A DNA stretch of 64,000 nt, from the NCBI RefSeq assembly GCF_009650215.1, contig NZ_CP045851.1, positions 969,189 through 1,033,188 of the forward strand. Reading direction: 5' to 3'. Of the stretch, positions 60,293 to 64,000 are shown piece by piece. The stretch's first letter is position 1. Each line of letters begins with the position of its first letter. This stretch comes from Actinomarinicola tropica. Lineage in GTDB: Bacteria; Actinomycetota; Acidimicrobiia; Acidimicrobiales; SKKL01. The notes beneath the pieces were generated by a model. It was not told the DNA's origin. It made no database searches and was given only the letters and a program-made list of their open reading frames with translations. The translations under genes and the position numbers were made by a program.

Positions 60293-61906
60293 ATGGCCTC
60301 CATCGCCGAGATCAGTCGTGAGCGCACCGCCCTCCCGCAGGAAGCGATCGACCACCTGCAGCGGCTGGTGACGGCGTGGGGGCTGCTCGCCGACTTCTGC
60401 TTCGCCGACCTCCTCCTGTTCGCGGTCGCCGACCGCGTGCCCGGGAGCCCCTCCGACGGTGGCGACGGTGCGGACGGCGGCCCCGCGACGGACGCCGCGT
60501 CGCCCTTCGTCGTGCTCGGCCACATCCGGCCGACCACCAGCCAGACGCTGTACCGCGACGACCTGGTGGGCCAGATCATCCAGGCCGCCGAACGCCCGCT
60601 CGTCGCCCGCGCCTTCCAGCACGGCGAGATCATCGAGGGCGAGATCACGGTCGCCGCCATCCACGAGCGGGTGCGGGTGCAGTGCATCCCCGTGCGGTGC
60701 AACGGCGAGGTCGTCGGGATCATGACGCGCGAGTCGGCTCCGCTCGTCGGCCGCCAGCCCGGCGAGCTCGAGCGCACCTACGTCGAGATCTTCCACCGGC
60801 TGGCCCGGATGATCGCCCACGGCGACTACCCCTACGCAGGGGAGGACGCCGACGCAGAGGAGCCGCCCCGCGTCGGTGACGGCGTCATCCTCCTCGACCG
60901 CAGCGCCCGGGTGGTGTTCAGCTCGCCCAACGCCATCTCGGCCCTGCACCGGATCGGCATCCACGGCAACACCGAGGGCATGAAGCTCACCGACTACGGC
61001 TTCGACGACCGGATCATCAAGCCCGCCTACCAGTCCCGGGTGCCGGTCACCCGGGAGATCGAGCGGGGCATCGACACCACCGTCGTCTTCCGGTGCCTCC
61101 CGCTGCTCGACGCCACCGACGTGAGCGGCGCCGTGCTCATCTGCCGGGACATCTCCGACCTGCGCCGACGGGACCGGCTGCTGCTGTCCAAGGACGCCAC
61201 CATCCGCGAGATCCACCACCGGGTGAAGAACAACCTCCAGACGATCGGCTCGCTCCTGCGGCTCCAGGGCCGTCGCCTGGCGATCCCGGAAGCCCGCTCG
61301 GCGATCGAGGAGTCGGTCCGCCGCATCCGCTCGATCGCCATCGTCCACGAGTCGCTGTCCCGCAACGCCGAGGACGACGTGCCGTTCGGTGACATCCTGC
61401 GACCGATCGTCCGCATGGCCGAGGAGTCGATGGTGTCGCCGGAGTGCCCGGTCTACTTCCGGGTGGACGGCGAGGCCGGCCGGCTGCCGGCGACGGTCGC
61501 CACCCCGCTCGCGGTGGTCCTGAACGAGCTGCTCCAGAACGCCGTCGACCACGCCTACCCGGCCGAGTCGCAGCTGCCCGGCGGTCACGTGAAGATCGCC
61601 ATCTCCCGCGACGACCAGCGCCTGTGCGTGGAGGTGGCCGACGACGGGATCGGCATGCCCGACACCTTCGACCTCGGCGCCGAGTCCGGCCTCGGCCTCA
61701 CGATCGTCCGCACGCTCGTCGAGACCGAGCTGGGTGGCGCGATCGCCATGCGGGCGCACCGCCCGGGCACGGCGCGCCCCGGCACGGTCATCGAGCTCAC
61801 CGTGCAGCTCGACGCCCCGTGGCTCTCGGGCGACGACGAGACCGTGCGCCGACCGACCGGCCAGATGCCGGCGGTGCGCGTCGGCAGCCCGCCGCCCACG
61901 ACGTGA
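60293..61906 (+). CDS. pdtaS: PdtaS-like sensor histidine kinase
   Basis: 537 residues, cytoplasmic. GAF-like region at about 10-175, PAS-like region about 195-300 (GVILLDRSARVVFSSPNAISALHRIG), HisKA_2 dimerisation helix with the phospho-His H309 in REIHHRVKNNLQTIGSLLRLQ, and a HATPase domain with NELLQNAVDHAY, VADDGIGMP and GLGLTIVRTLV. Matches PdtaS (Rv3220c), which phosphorylates the antiterminator PdtaR. In mycobacteria pdtaS is next to whiB1, and here a whiB gene follows tail-to-tail, supporting orthology. PdtaR is not in the window. Confidence 0.92.
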   Translation: MASIAEISRERTALPQEAIDHLQRLVTAWGLLADFCFADLLLFAVADRVPGSPSDGGDGADGGPATDAASPFVVLGHIRPTTSQTLYRDDLVGQIIQAAERPLVARAFQHGEIIEGEITVAAIHERVRVQCIPVRCNGEVVGIMTRESAPLVGRQPGELERTYVEIFHRLARMIAHGDYPYAGEDADAEEPPRVGDGVILLDRSARVVFSSPNAISALHRIGIHGNTEGMKLTDYGFDDRIIKPAYQSRVPVTREIERGIDTTVVFRCLPLLDATDVSGAVLICRDISDLRRRDRLLLSKDATIREIHHRVKNNLQTIGSLLRLQGRRLAIPEARSAIEESVRRIRSIAIVHESLSRNAEDDVPFGDILRPIVRMAEESMVSPECPVYFRVDGEAGRLPATVATPLAVVLNELLQNAVDHAYPAESQLPGGHVKIAISRDDQRLCVEVADDGIGMPDTFDLGAESGLGLTIVRTLVETELGGAIAMRAHRPGTARPGTVIELTVQLDAPWLSGDDETVRRPTGQMPAVRVGSPPPTT

Positions 61907-61930
61907 GCCGCACCAGGGCCCGGACGCGGA

Positions 61931-61956
61931 CCGGCCCCCGCCGGAGCGGGGGCCGG
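61931..61956. terminator. Terminator hairpin between kinase and whiB
   Basis: CCGGCCCCCGC and GCGGGGGCCGG with a CGGA loop, 24 bases after the kinase stop and 69 before the end of the convergent whiB gene. Perfect 11-base stem, likely bidirectional. Confidence 0.7.
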
Positions 61957-62025
61957 GACGACGGCGGAGTGCGGGGGGAGCGCTCCGGTCCGTCGGTCGA
62001 TGGAGATGCTAGGCGCTGGCGCCGG

Positions 62026-62334
62026 TCAGGAGGCGGCTTGTGCCCGTCGGCGGGCCAGCCACTGGCGACGCAGCTTGCGGCGCTCCTCCTCGGAGGTGCC
62101 GCCCCAGATGCCCGAGTCCTGGTTGGTCGAGAGCGCGAACTCGAGGCACGGGACCTGCGCCTCGCAGGTGCGGCACACGGCCTTGGCGCTCTCGATCTGC
62201 TCGATCGCCGGTCCGGTGGTGCCGACCGGGAAGAACAGGTCAGGGTCGGTGTCGCGGCACGAGGCCACCCGACGCCAGTCGTCGTTCTGGACCGGTTCGG
62301 TGCTCACGTTGAGAACGAGCGAGCTGCTGGTCAT
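62026..62334 (-). CDS. WhiB-family Fe-S transcriptional regulator
   Basis: 102 residues. Four Cys that ligate a [4Fe-4S] cluster: one in VASCRDTDPDLFF, then AVCRTCEAQVPCLEFA (C-X2-C-X5-C). The turn GIWGGTSEEERRKLRRQWL and a basic C-terminus complete the family. Position beside pdtaS recalls WhiB1. Start uncertain: ATG at 62334 is 13 bases from GGAGG, while GTG at 62343 is only four bases from it. WhiB proteins bind the primary sigma factor and respond to oxygen or NO. Confidence 0.93.
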   Translation of the reverse strand: MTSSSLVLNVSTEPVQNDDWRRVASCRDTDPDLFFPVGTTGPAIEQIESAKAVCRTCEAQVPCLEFALSTNQDSGIWGGTSEEERRKLRRQWLARRRAQAAS

Positions 62335-62485
62335 GAGGGCCACGACACCTCCACGCGATCGTGACTTGGTTCACATGCGTGGACCGTTGGCGGGGTCGAC
62401 ACGCAGCAGGGACCCGGCAACCGTACCGGTCGGATCGTGGCCGAACAAGGGTCAGGGCGAGGAAATGTCCGAGAGAGGGGCAGAT

Positions 62486-63178
62486 GTGACGAAGGTCATC
62501 GCACACCGGGGGGCCTCGGTCGCCCACCCGGAGAACACGCTGGCGGCCTTCCGCGGCGCGGTGGAGATGGGCGCCGACGGCGTCGAGCTCGACGTCCGCC
62601 GGACCGCCGACGGCGGGGGAGCGGTGATCCACGACCCGCACCTGCCCGACGGCCGGCTCGTCGTCGAGCTCACCGCCGACGACCTGCCCGCCGAGGTCCC
62701 GCAGCTGGCGGCGGCGCTCGAGGCCTGCGGACCCCTCGAGGTGAACGTCGAGATCAAGAACTGGCGCACCGACCCCGACCACGACGAGAGCTGCGCGCTG
62801 GCGCCGCTCGTCGTCGACGCCATCCGGCTGGCCGGGGTGGTCGAGCGCACGATCGTCTCGTCGTTCGACCTCGCGACGATCGACCGGGTGCACGAGCTCG
62901 AACTGGCCGTGCGCACCGCCTGGCTCGTCGTCGACCACCCCGAGCCGGCCCGGCTCGTCGAGCGGGCCGCGTCCCGGGGCCACGCCGGGCTCCACCCCGT
63001 CGCCCGGATGGTGGATGCCGACCTCGTGGCCGCCGCGCACGCGCGGGGGATGTTCCTCAACGTGTGGACGGTCGACGACCCCGACGAGATCCGGCGGCTG
63101 GCCGACCTCGGCGTCGACGGCATCGTCACCAACGTCCCCGACCTGGCCCGCCGAGCTCTGGGAAGCTCGGCGACGTGA
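62486..63178 (+). CDS. Glycerophosphodiester phosphodiesterase
   Basis: 230 residues of the GDPD TIM-barrel family. The catalytic motif IAHRGASVAHPENTLAAF, the metal-binding ELDVRRTADGGGAVIHDPHL and the later NVEIKN, WTVDDPDEIRRLADLGVDGIVTNVPDL are all present. It hydrolyses glycerophosphodiesters to glycerol 3-phosphate and an alcohol. GTG at 62486 is preferred over ATG at 62465 because AGAGGGG lies five bases before it and the extra seven residues are not conserved-looking. GTGA overlap with the next gene. Confidence 0.92.
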   Translation: MTKVIAHRGASVAHPENTLAAFRGAVEMGADGVELDVRRTADGGGAVIHDPHLPDGRLVVELTADDLPAEVPQLAAALEACGPLEVNVEIKNWRTDPDHDESCALAPLVVDAIRLAGVVERTIVSSFDLATIDRVHELELAVRTAWLVVDHPEPARLVERAASRGHAGLHPVARMVDADLVAAAHARGMFLNVWTVDDPDEIRRLADLGVDGIVTNVPDLARRALGSSAT

Positions 63179-64000
63179 ACCTCCTCCAGCGGCTGCGCGA
63201 GCGCTTCTGGTTCGTCCCGGCCGTGCTGTGCCTGGTGTCGTTCCTCGTGGCCCAGCTCCTCGTCGAGGTCGAGGAGCGCGTCACGGTCGACGGCTTCCCC
63301 GGGTGGTTCGACACGGTGTTCCTGCGGGTGGGGGAGAGCGGCAGCCGCGACATCCTCGGCGCCATCGCCACGTCGAGCCTCGCCGTCGCCGGCACGACGT
63401 TCTCGATCACGATGGCCGTGCTGGCCCTCACCTCGTCCAGCTACGGGCCCCGCCTCGTCCGCAACTTCATGGCCGACCGGGGCAACCAGATCGTGCTCGG
63501 CGTCTACGTCGCCACCTTCCTCTACAGCCTGCTCGTGCTGCGGTCGGTGCGAGCGATCGGCGACCCGGGCGACCCCGAGGCCGAGGTGTTCGTGCCCCAC
63601 CTGGCGGTCAACCTCGCGGTCGTCCTCGCCGTGCTGAACGTCGCCGTCCTCATCTACTTCATCCACCACATCTCGAGCTCCATCCAGATCTCGAGCATCG
63701 CCGGACGGGTGCGGAGGGACCTCCACGACACGGTCGAGCGGCTCTACCCCGAGGAGCTCGGCCTCGGCCCCGACGACCTCGACGACGTCGAGGAGCCCGC
63801 CGACGCCGAGCTGCCCGACCGGCTCCCCGAACGCAGCCACCACGTCTGCGCGCGGGCCCCCGGCTACGTGCAGTACGTGCGGGTCGATGCCCTGTTCGAC
63901 GCGGCGCGGCGCCACGACGTCCTCGTCGCGCTGGCCGTTCGTCCCGGCGACTACGCCATCGCCGACCAGGTGCTCGCCTACGTGCACCCCGAGCCGGTCG
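63175..64000 (+). CDS. DUF2254 membrane protein (cut by window end)
   Basis: At least 275 codons remain open to the window end. The GTG start overlaps the GDPD stop in GTGA. The N-terminus reads LRERFWFVPAVLCLVSFLVAQ, followed by LGAIATSSLAVAGTTFSITMAVLALTSSSYGPRLVRNFMADRGNQIVLGVYVATFLYSLLVLRSVR and a fourth hydrophobic segment near residues 140-165. This matches DUF2254 predicted membrane proteins, of unknown function, which have four membrane segments and a soluble C-terminal domain. Co-translated with the phosphodiesterase. Confidence 0.85.
   Translation, partial: MNLLQRLRERFWFVPAVLCLVSFLVAQLLVEVEERVTVDGFPGWFDTVFLRVGESGSRDILGAIATSSLAVAGTTFSITMAVLALTSSSYGPRLVRNFMADRGNQIVLGVYVATFLYSLLVLRSVRAIGDPGDPEAEVFVPHLAVNLAVVLAVLNVAVLIYFIHHISSSIQISSIAGRVRRDLHDTVERLYPEELGLGPDDLDDVEEPADAELPDRLPERSHHVCARAPGYVQYVRVDALFDAARRHDVLVALAVRPGDYAIADQVLAYVHPEPV

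Overview
The window is about 72% GC by eye and encodes about 70 tightly packed genes on both strands, with no gene-free stretch much above 300 bases. It reads as chromosomal core of a high-GC actinobacterium, most likely of the class Acidimicrobiia. Markers are a WhiB protein beside a PdtaS-type kinase, a DUF3107 protein, a paired ArsA/Get3-like ATPase locus, actinobacterial-type ClpP, class E and class F sortases, a DUF5317 protein and many leaderless starts. I see no rRNA, tRNA, CRISPR array, insertion sequence or prophage. The assignment to Acidimicrobiia is inference.

Layout. 0-6.1 kb: an MMPL exporter, then a polar amino-acid ABC transporter (binding protein, two permeases, ATPase) behind a 300-base leader with repeated sites. 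6.1-11.9 kb: a methyltransferase, an XRE/nucleotidyltransferase pair resembling a toxin-antitoxin module, a family 1 glycosidase, amtB-glnB, a VOC protein and an esterase. 12-24.6 kb: a large GGDEF protein, acyl-CoA dehydrogenase, an orphan binding protein, an SDR enzyme, an acyl-CoA synthetase, a flippase-like membrane protein and two tandem CNNM/CBS proteins. 24.5-27.4 kb: a reverse-strand SRPBCC-ArsR-encapsulated ferritin-encapsulin operon, divergent from clpP, with two copies of an 18-base palindrome between them. 27.4-44.4 kb: membrane proteins, MscS channel, valS, a degenerate GGDEF protein, cysS, thioesterase, CsbD, pabB-like enzyme, alcohol dehydrogenase, glycosyltransferase, a small biotin/lipoyl carrier, two septum-formation lipoproteins and a class E sortase.

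44.5-51.2 kb: an uninterrupted ccmABCDEFGHI operon for cytochrome c maturation System I, nearly every junction being a 4-base start/stop overlap. This is unexpected in an actinobacterium, where System II is usual. 51.3-53.4 kb: histidine phosphatase, DUF4397 surface protein and class F sortase. 53.9-56.9 kb: cysteine desulfurase behind a cysteine-bearing SufR-like regulator, divergent from an Mrp/NBP35 ATPase, an Fe-S-linked cluster. 57-64 kb: SRPBCC, DUF3107, two ArsA-family ATPases, zinc ribbon protein, PdtaS-like kinase, WhiB, GDPD and a DUF2254 protein cut by the window edge.

A recurrent pattern is TANNNT followed 6-9 bases later by ATG or GTG, seen before at least fifteen starts. It indicates leaderless transcripts and was used to choose several start codons. 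The most interesting loci are the encapsulin operon with its paired operators, the complete System I operon, the SufR-like/Mrp divergon, the XRE-nucleotidyltransferase pair, and a 17-codon leaderless upstream ORF ending in three cysteines before a CNNM gene.
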